Assembly: GCA_016793465.1 (NCBI GenBank)
Contig: JAEUJW010000056.1
Coordinates: forward strand, 30,019 to 94,018
Direction of reading: 5' to 3'
Length of the DNA stretch: 64,000 nucleotides
Origin: Myxococcales bacterium
GTDB lineage: Bacteria; Myxococcota; Polyangia; Nannocystales; Nannocystaceae
Shown here: in pieces, positions 16,158-23,204 of the stretch
Numbering within the stretch: position 1 is the stretch's first letter
Layout of the letters: the number at the start of each line of letters is the position of its first letter
The notes under the pieces: model-generated
The model's database searches: none
What the model saw: the letters and a program-made list of their open reading frames with translations, nothing else
Told to the model about the DNA's origin: nothing
Position numbers and translations under genes: made by a program

Positions 16158-18011
16158 TCAGGGGCCGCGCAGGTTGGCGAGGAAGCCGCGCGCGGCGTCG
16201 GCGAGCCGGGCCGGGTCCTTCACGGGCGAGCTGCAGGCGGTGTCGGTGCACAGGTAGACGGCGGCGCCCCCGGGGTCGGGGTAACGCGCGCCGGGCGGGC
16301 TGATGGCGAGGATCGTCCGCGGGTCGCCGAGGCGCAGGGCGGCGGCGTGCAGCGCCATGGTCGCGGGATCGCCGGGCCGACCGACGACGGTGACGTCGAC
16401 CGGGGTGTAGCTGGCCTCGGCGAGGGCGAGCGCGTACTGCCCGAGCATGCGGCCCTGCTCCTTGAGCTCGGCGGGGTCCGAGACGGCCTTCAGGGCGCGC
16501 ACGGCGGCGGGGCCGTAGGCTGGCTCTTCGGACAGGTGGTCGAGCTGGCGGTGGAGCTCGAGCAGGAAGCGGGCGGCGAGGCCGTTCTCCTCGACGGGCT
16601 TGCGGCGCTCGGCGAACACGCCGACGGCGGCGGGGTCGGCGGTGTGGGCGAAGAACCCGCCGTGCGTCGGGTCCTGCAGGTCTTTGAGCATGAAGTCGGC
16701 GAGGGCGCGGGCGGCGGTCAGCCACCTGTCGTCGCCGGTGACGCGGTAGAGGGCCATGAGGCCGCGACCGACTGCGGCTTGATCGCGGAGGTGCAGCAGG
16801 CCGCCGTCGCCGGCCGCGTGGGTGAAGCCGCCGCTGGCGGTGCGGTGCCCGGCGAGCAGGCGCTCGCCGGCGGAGGCGGCGGCCTGCAGGGCGGCGACGT
16901 CGGGCTGACCGTCGGGGCCGGGGACCCAGGCGTACAGGCGGCACAGGCCGGCGATGATGCGGCCGTTGAGGTCGGCGTAGACGCTGGTGTCGATGCGCGG
17001 GACGCCGAGCGCGCGACGGGCGGCGTCGTCCCTGGCGTAGTAGTCGAGGCCGACGACGGGCGGCTCGCCGGGCCGCTGGAGGTCGGCGTCCTGGCTGGTG
17101 TAGAAGCCGCCGCCGGGGCGCTGCATGAACTCGAGCACGTAGCGGCGCTGGAGGTGGGCCGCGGCCCGCCACTTGTCGTCGCGGGTGAGCTCGTAGGTGC
17201 GCGACAGGGTCTCGAGCGCGCCGGCCTGGACGGCGGCGATCTTCTCGTAGTGGGGCCGGTCCCACACGCTCTGCAGCGAGTACTGGTACATGCCGCCCCA
17301 CACCGGATCGATGAGGCGGACCTCGCCGGCGATGGTGGTGAGGGCGCGGGCCCGCCACACCGGCTGCTCGAAGATCGCGGCGCGCAGCAGCGAGAGCTCG
17401 TCGTGGGCGGCGAGCGGGTACTTTTGGACGCGACCCCAGCCGCCCCTGGCCTCGTCGTAGTACGAGTCGAGCTGGGCCTCGGCGGTCTTTCGCAGCTCGG
17501 CGAGGTCGGCGTCGCGGGGCGGCGGCGGCGGGGCGGGGCGACGACCGGTGAGCTTGCCGGCCTTCTGATCGGCGACGAGGTCGCGCAGCAGCTCGGCGAA
17601 CTCGCGGGGGTCCTGGTAGCCGCGCAGCTCGAGCACCGGGCGGGCGTCGCTGGTGAGCACGGCGGTGGCGGGCCAGCCCCAGTCGGCGTAGCGCTCGGCG
17701 AGGTCGGGGCGGGCGTCGGAGTCGACGCGGATGGCGAGGAAGTGCTCGCGCAGCAGGGCCGCGACCTCGGCGTCGGCGTAGGTCTCGTGGTCCATCACGT
17801 GACACCAGTGGCACCAGGCGGCGGCGACGTTGACGAGCAGGATCTTGTCGCCCGTCCTGGCGGCGGCGAAGCTCTCGGGCGACCAGGCGTGCCACTCGAA
17901 GCTCGCGGCCCGGGCGGGCTCGTCGGGCGCGACCGCGGGCTCGGGCGGGGTGCCGGCGCAGCTCTGCAGCGCGGCGAACAGGAACAGCGTGGGCAGGCGG
18001 AGGGCCGGCAT
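16158..18011 (-). CDS. DUF255 (YyaL/SSP411-like) thioredoxin-domain lipoprotein
   Basis: 617 aa. An N-terminal signal ends at a lipobox-like LQSC. The thioredoxin-like domain has the family motif WCHWCHVMDHETY (CxxC at about residue 67) and the rest is an (alpha/alpha)6 barrel with GGMYQYS and GGGFYTSQDAD, matching the YyaL/spermatogenesis-associated protein 20 family. The function of this family is not established; a thiol-redox or sugar-epimerase-like role has been suggested from the folds. Start: TAACCT ends 6 bases before the ATG. The C-terminus is complete. Confidence 0.88.
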   Translation of the reverse strand: MPALRLPTLFLFAALQSCAGTPPEPAVAPDEPARAASFEWHAWSPESFAAARTGDKILLVNVAAAWCHWCHVMDHETYADAEVAALLREHFLAIRVDSDARPDLAERYADWGWPATAVLTSDARPVLELRGYQDPREFAELLRDLVADQKAGKLTGRRPAPPPPPRDADLAELRKTAEAQLDSYYDEARGGWGRVQKYPLAAHDELSLLRAAIFEQPVWRARALTTIAGEVRLIDPVWGGMYQYSLQSVWDRPHYEKIAAVQAGALETLSRTYELTRDDKWRAAAHLQRRYVLEFMQRPGGGFYTSQDADLQRPGEPPVVGLDYYARDDAARRALGVPRIDTSVYADLNGRIIAGLCRLYAWVPGPDGQPDVAALQAAASAGERLLAGHRTASGGFTHAAGDGGLLHLRDQAAVGRGLMALYRVTGDDRWLTAARALADFMLKDLQDPTHGGFFAHTADPAAVGVFAERRKPVEENGLAARFLLELHRQLDHLSEEPAYGPAAVRALKAVSDPAELKEQGRMLGQYALALAEASYTPVDVTVVGRPGDPATMALHAAALRLGDPRTILAISPPGARYPDPGGAAVYLCTDTACSSPVKDPARLADAARGFLANLRGP

Positions 18012-18181
18012 GGGCCGAGGTTACGCCGTCACGCGGGGGGCGGATCGGCGGGTGATGCGGCCGCGGACGGGCGCTGCGGGCGGCAAAGCGGGCGTCGCGG
18101 GCCGCGGAGGTGCGGGCGAGGGAGCGGAGCGGAGCGAGGACGAGCGCGGCGCGGGCCGAGCGGGCCGCGCGGATCGACCGG

Positions 18182-18364
18182 TCAGCCGAGGCACCAGTTG
18201 TTCAGCGGGGGCATGTGGAGGATGTAGGTGGGGTCGACGACGCGGAGGCGCAGGCGCTCGCGGGCGCCGTATTCGGGGGTCAGGCTGGCCGCGAGGATGA
18301 TGCGCTCGGCGGCGGCGCTGAACTCGAACCCCGGCGGTCCGGCGTGGCTGGCCTTCGGGACAGG
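18182..18364 (-). pseudogene. In-frame C-terminal tail beyond the UGA of the outer-membrane protein
   Basis: Directly after the UGA of the gene at 18365-19261 and in the same frame, 60 sense codons run to a second UGA at 18182-18184. The first codons (Pro-Val-Pro-Lys-Ala-Ser) are a palindromic element read as in the 1-1062 gene. The remainder (GFEFSAAAERIILAASLTP..., ending PPLNNWCLG) has the strongly G/C-ending third positions of real genes here. No start codon lies between the UGA and the tail except a late ATG. It is either a severed piece of the upstream protein, a fragment of another gene, or read through. I cannot tell which. Confidence 0.5.
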
Positions 18365-18365
18365 T
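18348..18365. repeat. Dispersed palindromic element at the end of the outer-membrane gene
   Basis: CTGGCCTTCGGGACAGGT, identical to the copies at 857 and 938. Its last base is the first base of the UGA stop of the overlapping gene on the minus strand. Confidence 0.8.
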
Positions 18366-19261
18366 CAGCCGGGCGGCGGGGTCACGGGCATGCTCTCGCC
18401 GGGCGGCGGGGACGTCGCGGGCGGGCTCGGCGGCGGAGTGGTCGCGGGCGGACTCGTGGCCGGCGGCGGGGCGTAGGCGGGCGGGTCGGGCGGCGGCTGT
18501 TCGCCGGGCGGGGCCTCGCTCGGGGGCTCCGCCGGGGTGTAGGCCGGGGGCGGCGCGGGCGGCGGGTAGGTGGTCTGCGGCGGGGGCGGCGAAGACGGCG
18601 GGGGCGGGGCCTGGTAGGGCGCGTCGTCGGGGTCGCGGCGCTGGCGGCCGACGCCGAAGCCGAACACGAGGCCGAACTGGATGCCCCAGCGGAAGCCGCA
18701 CGACGAGTAGACCGACACGCCGTCGTAGTTGTAGGCGGCGTTGCACTTGTCGCCGGGGAAGCGCGACGAGAAGCTGACGCCGACGTTGATGGCGAGGCGG
18801 CGGCCGAGGCCGATGAGCACGCCGGGCCCGGCGACCCACTCGCCGACGACGCCGTGGCCGTGGTTGAAGAACACCGGGCCGACGCCGGCGTGGACGTAGG
18901 GCGAGAAGCGGTAGCTGCGGTAGAGGACGAACATCAGGCTGGGCGTCAGCGAGAACTCGTTGGTGGGGATGCGCTTCTCGACGCCCGGGAACTCGGCCTT
19001 GATGTAGTTGGGGAGGAAGGTGGTGAAGTTGCGGAGGTGGAGGCCGAAGCCGAGGTTGTTGACGGCGAAGTAGGTGAGGCCGGCGCCGACCAGCAGGGTG
19101 CCGCCGCCGCGGCTGCTGAACGAGCCGCCGAGGCCGAAGCTCGGCATGAGGGTGCCGCGTCCCCACGGCCTGTCGTCGGGCTGGGTGGAGAACGGCCGGG
19201 CGGCGGCGACCGCGGGCGCGAGCGCGACGAACGAGAGGGCGAGGGGGAGAGCGAGGCGCAC
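18365..19261 (-). CDS. Outer-membrane beta-barrel protein with Pro-rich C-terminus
   Basis: 298 aa from GTG 19261, preceded by a GGAGGT Shine-Dalgarno. A signal peptide ends near AVAAA-RPF (about residue 21). Residues 30-210 alternate hydrophobic/polar residues with many Gly and aromatic residues (TLLVGAGLTYFAVNNLGFGL), as in small OmpA/OmpW-like barrels. From about residue 215 the chain is a long Pro/Ala/Thr/Glu linker with no domain after it, which is odd for a linker and fits the idea that a C-terminal domain has been lost at the UGA. Confidence 0.78.
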   Translation of the reverse strand: MRLALPLALSFVALAPAVAAARPFSTQPDDRPWGRGTLMPSFGLGGSFSSRGGGTLLVGAGLTYFAVNNLGFGLHLRNFTTFLPNYIKAEFPGVEKRIPTNEFSLTPSLMFVLYRSYRFSPYVHAGVGPVFFNHGHGVVGEWVAGPGVLIGLGRRLAINVGVSFSSRFPGDKCNAAYNYDGVSVYSSCGFRWGIQFGLVFGFGVGRQRRDPDDAPYQAPPPPSSPPPPQTTYPPPAPPPAYTPAEPPSEAPPGEQPPPDPPAYAPPPATSPPATTPPPSPPATSPPPGESMPVTPPPG

Positions 19262-19349
19262 GGGGGACCTCCGTCGCAGGAGTGTCGCACGGGCCGCACG
19301 GCGCGGGGAGGGCGGCGGAGTGTTTGCGCGGGCGCGCGGGCCCGTTGCG

Positions 19350-21179
19350 TCAGGGGCGGCGGTGCAGGCTGGTGAGCGGGACGTCGTCGAGGGTGACGAC
19401 CTCGGCGGGGGCGGGGCCGAGGGACTGCCAGACGTCGAGCTCGTGGCTCAGCATGTGGCGCTCGTGGAAGATGAGGCCGGTGCCGGCGCGGGAGGGGGCG
19501 ACCGGGGCGGCGCCGGCGGGCCAGCGACCCTCGCGCTCGTATTGCAGGCGGGCGAGCTCGTGGAGGTCGTGGAGGTAGGTCGGGCCGGGGGCGGCGTCGG
19601 CGGCGAGCTGCGCGGGCGGGACGGCGTGGCCCCAGAAGCCGCGCAGGAGGCCGAGGTCGGCGGCGCCGCGCGGGCCGCCGACGAGCGGGGCGTACTGCGA
19701 GAGGCCGTAGGGGTGGCCGTCGACGGTGCTCCACACGCCGGGCACGAGCACGAGCACGAGCACGGCGGCGGGCAGGCGGCGGCGCTGGCGGTGCAGGGCG
19801 AGGGCGAGGCGGCGGCCGGGCGCGGGCGTCGGGGCGTCGGCGGCGGCGCGGGCGAGGGTGAGGAGGCCGCCGGCGGCGGCGAGGGCGAGGAAGGGGTAGG
19901 CGGTGAGCCAGTGCTTGGTGCCGCCGAAGATGGGGACCGTGGGCAGGGCGATGAGGGCCAGCGGGAAGGCGGCGAACAGGGCGAAGAGGAGGGCGTCGCG
20001 CGCGGGTAGGCCGGCGTGGGGGGCGGTGAAGCCGGACCCGGGCGGGGTGTCCCGAGGGACAGGTGTGGATATCTTGAAGGACAGGTCGCGGCGGAGGCCG
20101 AGCACGAGGCCGGTGAGCGCGAGCAGGAGGGCGCCGGTCGGCACGGTGGCCCAGGTGAGCACGAACGGGTAGGCGATCGGGAGCGGCGGGCGGTTGTAGT
20201 TGATGTGGAGAAATTCGGTGTTGTAGTAGGCGTGGAGGCGGTGGAACTCGACGTACTCTTGCAGGCGGCCGACCGGGTCGGTCCACAGCCAGGGCCAGAG
20301 GGCGAGCACGGTCAGCGGGGCGAGCAGCGCCATCGAGACGAACGGCAGGGGGATCCACCGGCCGCGGGTCGGGCGGCGGCCGGCCAGCGCGAGGCAGGCG
20401 AGGTGGTGGATCCCCAGCAGCACGGGGATGAAGAGCGCGTTGTGTTTAATCGAGATGGCGACGCCGAGGGCGGGGCCGAGGGCGAGCGCCCAGCGCCACG
20501 AGCGCACGGCGCGGCGGTAGATCAGCACGACCGCGAGGGTGGCGACGGCGACCGGGACGTCGAAGCAGTGCAGGCCGGCGTGGAACCACACGTGCGGGAG
20601 GGCGATGAACCACAGCGCGGCGCACAGGCCGAGCAGCCAGGGGAGGTCGGGGCTGTCCGGAGGGGCAGGTGGGCTGTCCGGAGGGGCAGGTGGGCTGTCC
20701 GGAGGGGCAGGTGCGGCGGAGGCTCTCGGGGGTCGGGGTCGCCCGTCCTCGGGGACAGGGCGGTCGGCGAGGGCGGCGCCGGCGAGGAACAGCAGGGCGA
20801 CGGCGAGGCCGGCGAGCAGCTGGGCCGGGAGGCGCATGGCGGCGCCCTCGGGCAGCAGCGGGAGCAGGCCGGCGGGGGCGCGCTCCTGCCTGGCGGTCGT
20901 CGGCGGGCCGGGCTCGGCGAACCACCGCGCCGAGACGCCGGCGGCAATTTTTAATAGTGCGGGGTGCTCGTGGTTGAAGTGAAAGGCGCGGTCGCGTTCG
21001 CGGGCGGCGAGCGCGGCGGCGGGCTCGTGCAGCAGGCGCGCGGCCCAGGCGGCGTACTGGCGGCTGGCGGCGAAGTAGATGCCCTCGTCGCGCACGTAGC
21101 CGACCTGGCGGTGGCCGAGGGCGAGGAGGAGGGTGGTGACGAGGCCGAGGAGGACGGCGGCGAGCAGGCGACGTCTCAT
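19350..21179 (-). CDS. Polytopic membrane protein, PMT/ArnT-like (GT-C) glycosyltransferase family
   Basis: 609 aa. The first loop has YVRDEGIYFAASRQYAAW (acidic D-E as in GT-C enzymes) after helix 1, and FHFNHEHPALLKI with conserved HEHP of the PMT_2 family. About 11-12 helices are predicted. Two inserts are made by palindromic elements: residues ~140-176 (PAPPDSP repeated three times from 21-base tandem units) and ~364-377 (DLSFKISTPVPRDTPP). Both lie between membrane helices, where extra residues are tolerated. It probably transfers sugar from a polyprenyl carrier (family inference); the acceptor is unknown. Confidence 0.82.
   Translation of the reverse strand: MRRRLLAAVLLGLVTTLLLALGHRQVGYVRDEGIYFAASRQYAAWAARLLHEPAAALAARERDRAFHFNHEHPALLKIAAGVSARWFAEPGPPTTARQERAPAGLLPLLPEGAAMRLPAQLLAGLAVALLFLAGAALADRPVPEDGRPRPPRASAAPAPPDSPPAPPDSPPAPPDSPDLPWLLGLCAALWFIALPHVWFHAGLHCFDVPVAVATLAVVLIYRRAVRSWRWALALGPALGVAISIKHNALFIPVLLGIHHLACLALAGRRPTRGRWIPLPFVSMALLAPLTVLALWPWLWTDPVGRLQEYVEFHRLHAYYNTEFLHINYNRPPLPIAYPFVLTWATVPTGALLLALTGLVLGLRRDLSFKISTPVPRDTPPGSGFTAPHAGLPARDALLFALFAAFPLALIALPTVPIFGGTKHWLTAYPFLALAAAGGLLTLARAAADAPTPAPGRRLALALHRQRRRLPAAVLVLVLVPGVWSTVDGHPYGLSQYAPLVGGPRGAADLGLLRGFWGHAVPPAQLAADAAPGPTYLHDLHELARLQYEREGRWPAGAAPVAPSRAGTGLIFHERHMLSHELDVWQSLGPAPAEVVTLDDVPLTSLHRRP
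20047..20086. repeat. Two adjacent palindromic elements
   Basis: GTGTCCCGAGGGACAGGT (20047-20064) and a degenerate ATCTTGAAGGACAGGT (20071-20086) in the same orientation, within the PMT-like gene. They are read on the minus strand in two different frames (Asp-Leu-Ser, then Pro-Val-Pro). Confidence 0.75.
20651..20760. repeat. 21-base tandem array of palindromic elements
   Basis: GGCTGTCCGGAGGGGCAGGT occurs at 20651, 20672 and 20693 with exact 21-base spacing, followed by a diverged copy at 20743-20760. Because 21 is a multiple of three the array adds a seven-residue repeat without shifting frame. Confidence 0.85.
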
Positions 21180-21219
21180 GCCGGCCTCCTCGCGGACGTC
21201 GCGAGTGGGACGGGGCGGG

Positions 21220-22140
21220 TCATGGGGCGGCCTCCGCGAGGGCGCGCAGCTCGAGGCAGGCGATGCGGGGCGGGGCGGGGCCGTAGGTGTCCTGCGACCA
21301 CGTGCCTGTCAACAACGGGGTGAGGCGGACGCGGACGGCGTGCTCGCCGGGGGTGGTGGGGGCCTCGAAGGCGGCCCAGCCCTGGTCGTCGGAGATCGTC
21401 CAGCGGGCGGCGAGGGCGTCGTCGACGAGGATCTCGAGCAGCGCGGGGGCATCGTTGCGGAGGCGACTATTAAAATCGCCGAAGCCGAGGTGGCCGCGCA
21501 GGGTCGTGCCGAGGGCCGCGCGCGGCAGGGAGACCTCGAGGGTGGCGCCGTCCTCGAGCTGCACGGCGAGGCAGCGCCGCGGGCGGTAGGCGACCTCGAC
21601 CAGGCGGATCGTCACGCTGCCCGGCTTGCAGCTCCATGTCCCCGAGGACAGGCGGCACGGGGCGGGGCGATCGCCGCCGTCGACCGACAGCTGGAGCGGC
21701 GCGGCGAGGAAGTCGGTGGTGACGACGCGGGCGGCGGGCTGGGTGTAGTGGTGGAGGACGAGCGGGCCGAGGTCGTCGCTGGCGGTGAGGATCGGCGCGG
21801 GGAGCTCGGCGAGGTCGGCGGCGAGCTCGTCGGACCAGGCGCCGGACGCGGGCGAGCCGGCGTGGCCGAGCACGTGGAAGCGCGGGAGGGCGACGAGGTC
21901 GGGCGGCGCGAGCGAGGCGGACGCGGCGAGGGCGGGGACGTGCCGGCGTGCGAGCGGGCCGAGCCAGGGGGTGCCGAGCAGCACGGGCTCGTGCGCGGGC
22001 ACGGCGGCGATCGCCGCGGCGGCGCGCTCCCAGGCGCGCGGGCCGAGGGTGGTGCGGTAGGCGGAGGCGGCGGCGACCCACTCGACGGCTGCGATCACGG
22101 CGATCGCGGCGAGGATGAGCTGGGCGCGTCGCGGGGTCAC
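21220..22140 (-). CDS. Single-pass membrane protein with beta-rich extracytoplasmic part, unknown function
   Basis: 306 aa from GTG 22140, chosen because TTGTCG-N16-TACACT ends 8 bases before it. One N-terminal helix (AQLILAAIAVIAAVEWVAAA) anchors a ~280-residue exterior domain. A palindromic element at 21636-21653 encodes RLSSGTW. Its stop is 41 bases before the PMT-like gene, so the two are probably co-transcribed. No family recognised. Confidence 0.78.
   Translation of the reverse strand: MTPRRAQLILAAIAVIAAVEWVAAASAYRTTLGPRAWERAAAAIAAVPAHEPVLLGTPWLGPLARRHVPALAASASLAPPDLVALPRFHVLGHAGSPASGAWSDELAADLAELPAPILTASDDLGPLVLHHYTQPAARVVTTDFLAAPLQLSVDGGDRPAPCRLSSGTWSCKPGSVTIRLVEVAYRPRRCLAVQLEDGATLEVSLPRAALGTTLRGHLGFGDFNSRLRNDAPALLEILVDDALAARWTISDDQGWAAFEAPTTPGEHAVRVRLTPLLTGTWSQDTYGPAPPRIACLELRALAEAAP
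21636..21653. repeat. Dispersed palindromic element
   Basis: ATGTCCCCGAGGACAGGC inside the 21220-22140 gene. Confidence 0.7.
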
Positions 22141-22148
22141 GTGGCGCG

Positions 22149-22176
22149 AGTGTAACCCGCGGCGGATCGGCGACAA
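22149..22176 (-). promoter_or_regulatory. Promoter of gene 22140
   Basis: Minus strand: TTGTCG (22176-22171), 16 bases, TACACT (22154-22149), 8 bases to GTG 22140. Confidence 0.6.
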
Positions 22177-22199
22177 ACAGGCGGGCATCGCCCGCGGGC

Positions 22200-22350
22200 C
22201 TCGTGGCGGACGGAGCTCGGCAGAACGGATCGCGGCGCGGGCCTCGTGGCGGACGGGGCTCGGCAGAACGGCGCGCGGCGCGGGCCTCGTGGCGGACGGA
22301 GCTCGGCAGAACGGCGCGGTACTCGTGACGGACGGAGCTCAACAGAACGG
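22200..22350. repeat. Tandem repeats copied from the 3' end of the MopE-like gene
   Basis: The 29-base core CTCGTGGCGGACGGAGCTCG(+9) starts at 22200, 22243, 22286 and 22322 (spacing 43, 43, 36). The last copy covers the stop codon and final two codons of the gene at 22339-23154, so the array looks like repeated duplication of that gene's 3' end into the downstream spacer. Confidence 0.8.
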
Positions 22351-23154
22351 CAGGCCGTCGCAGTCCTCGTCCATCGGGGTGACACAGTCCTCGATGCCGG
22401 GCAGGGCCTGGCCCATGCACGGGCCCCAGCTGCCGTCCTTGCACATCGTCACGCCGCCGTGGCACACGCCGACGCCCTCGGTGCCGGGGGGCCCCTCGTA
22501 GCAGTTCGTGAAGCTGCCGACCTCGCACTCGTCGCAGGTCTCGTCGACCTTCTCGTTGCAGTCCTCGTCGGCGCCGGGCGGGTCGCACAGCTCGTCCGCG
22601 GGCAGGGTCTGGCCCTCGCACGGGCCCCACTGGCCGCCGAGGCAGGTCGACTGGCCGGGCTCGCACAGGCCGACGTCCTTGGTCCCGGCGGGGCCGGTGT
22701 AGCAGGCCTGCTGCTCGCCGTCGTCGCAGTCGGCGCTGTCGCAGCCGTCGTTGACGACGCCGTCGCAGTCGTCGTCGTCGGGGGTGTCGCAGTCCTCGGC
22801 GACCGGGAGGACCTCGCCGACGCAGGCGCCGCTCCACTGACCGGCGAGGCAGACCTCGTCGCCGTCGCGGCAGCGGCCGACGTCGCGGGTCGTCTCCGGG
22901 CCGGTGTAACAGGGGCGGGTCTCGTCGCCGGCGCACTCGGTCGGGGCGGTGGTGGTGGCTTGCGAGTCGCTGGCGTCGGCGGTGCCGGACGCGTCGGCGG
23001 GGTCGGAGCCGGTGAGCTCGACGGAGCCGGTGGTGCCGGAGTCGGCGGTCGTGGTGGCGGCCGCGGGCGGATCGACGAGCACGTCGAACAGCGGGTTGTC
23101 GCCGGCCAGGCAGGCGCTCAGGCAGGCGCAGGCGAGGAGGGCGAGGCGGCGCAC
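22339..23154 (-). CDS. MopE-like Cys/Asp-rich repeat lipoprotein
   Basis: 271 aa from GTG. Lipobox LSAC around residue 15, then a Thr/Ser/Asp-rich linker, then three imperfect repeats of about 60 residues of the form CYTGPxxTxDVGxCxxGxxxCxxGxW followed by an acidic metal-binding motif (CDTPDDDDCDGVVNDGCD). Such MopE-type repeats are abundant in myxobacterial surface proteins; copper or calcium binding is known for some relatives only. The last repeat ends MDEDCDGLPFC, a natural terminus. It sits 50 bases after the large membrane-protein gene. Confidence 0.85.
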   Translation of the reverse strand: MRRLALLACACLSACLAGDNPLFDVLVDPPAAATTTADSGTTGSVELTGSDPADASGTADASDSQATTTAPTECAGDETRPCYTGPETTRDVGRCRDGDEVCLAGQWSGACVGEVLPVAEDCDTPDDDDCDGVVNDGCDSADCDDGEQQACYTGPAGTKDVGLCEPGQSTCLGGQWGPCEGQTLPADELCDPPGADEDCNEKVDETCDECEVGSFTNCYEGPPGTEGVGVCHGGVTMCKDGSWGPCMGQALPGIEDCVTPMDEDCDGLPFC

Positions 23155-23204
23155 CGCTCCACTGTGCCAGAGGATCGGCGATCGGAAGACGCTCGCTTGT
23201 GCGC

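Noticed and set aside
15926..16160. Plus-strand small gene starting MTTPILRASLNDVRG
   Set aside because: It continues into the antisense of the DUF255 gene, has no family match and unusual codon use; treated as spacer.
22141..22338. CRISPR-like array
   Set aside because: The units are direct copies of a gene end with no distinct spacers and no cas genes nearby.
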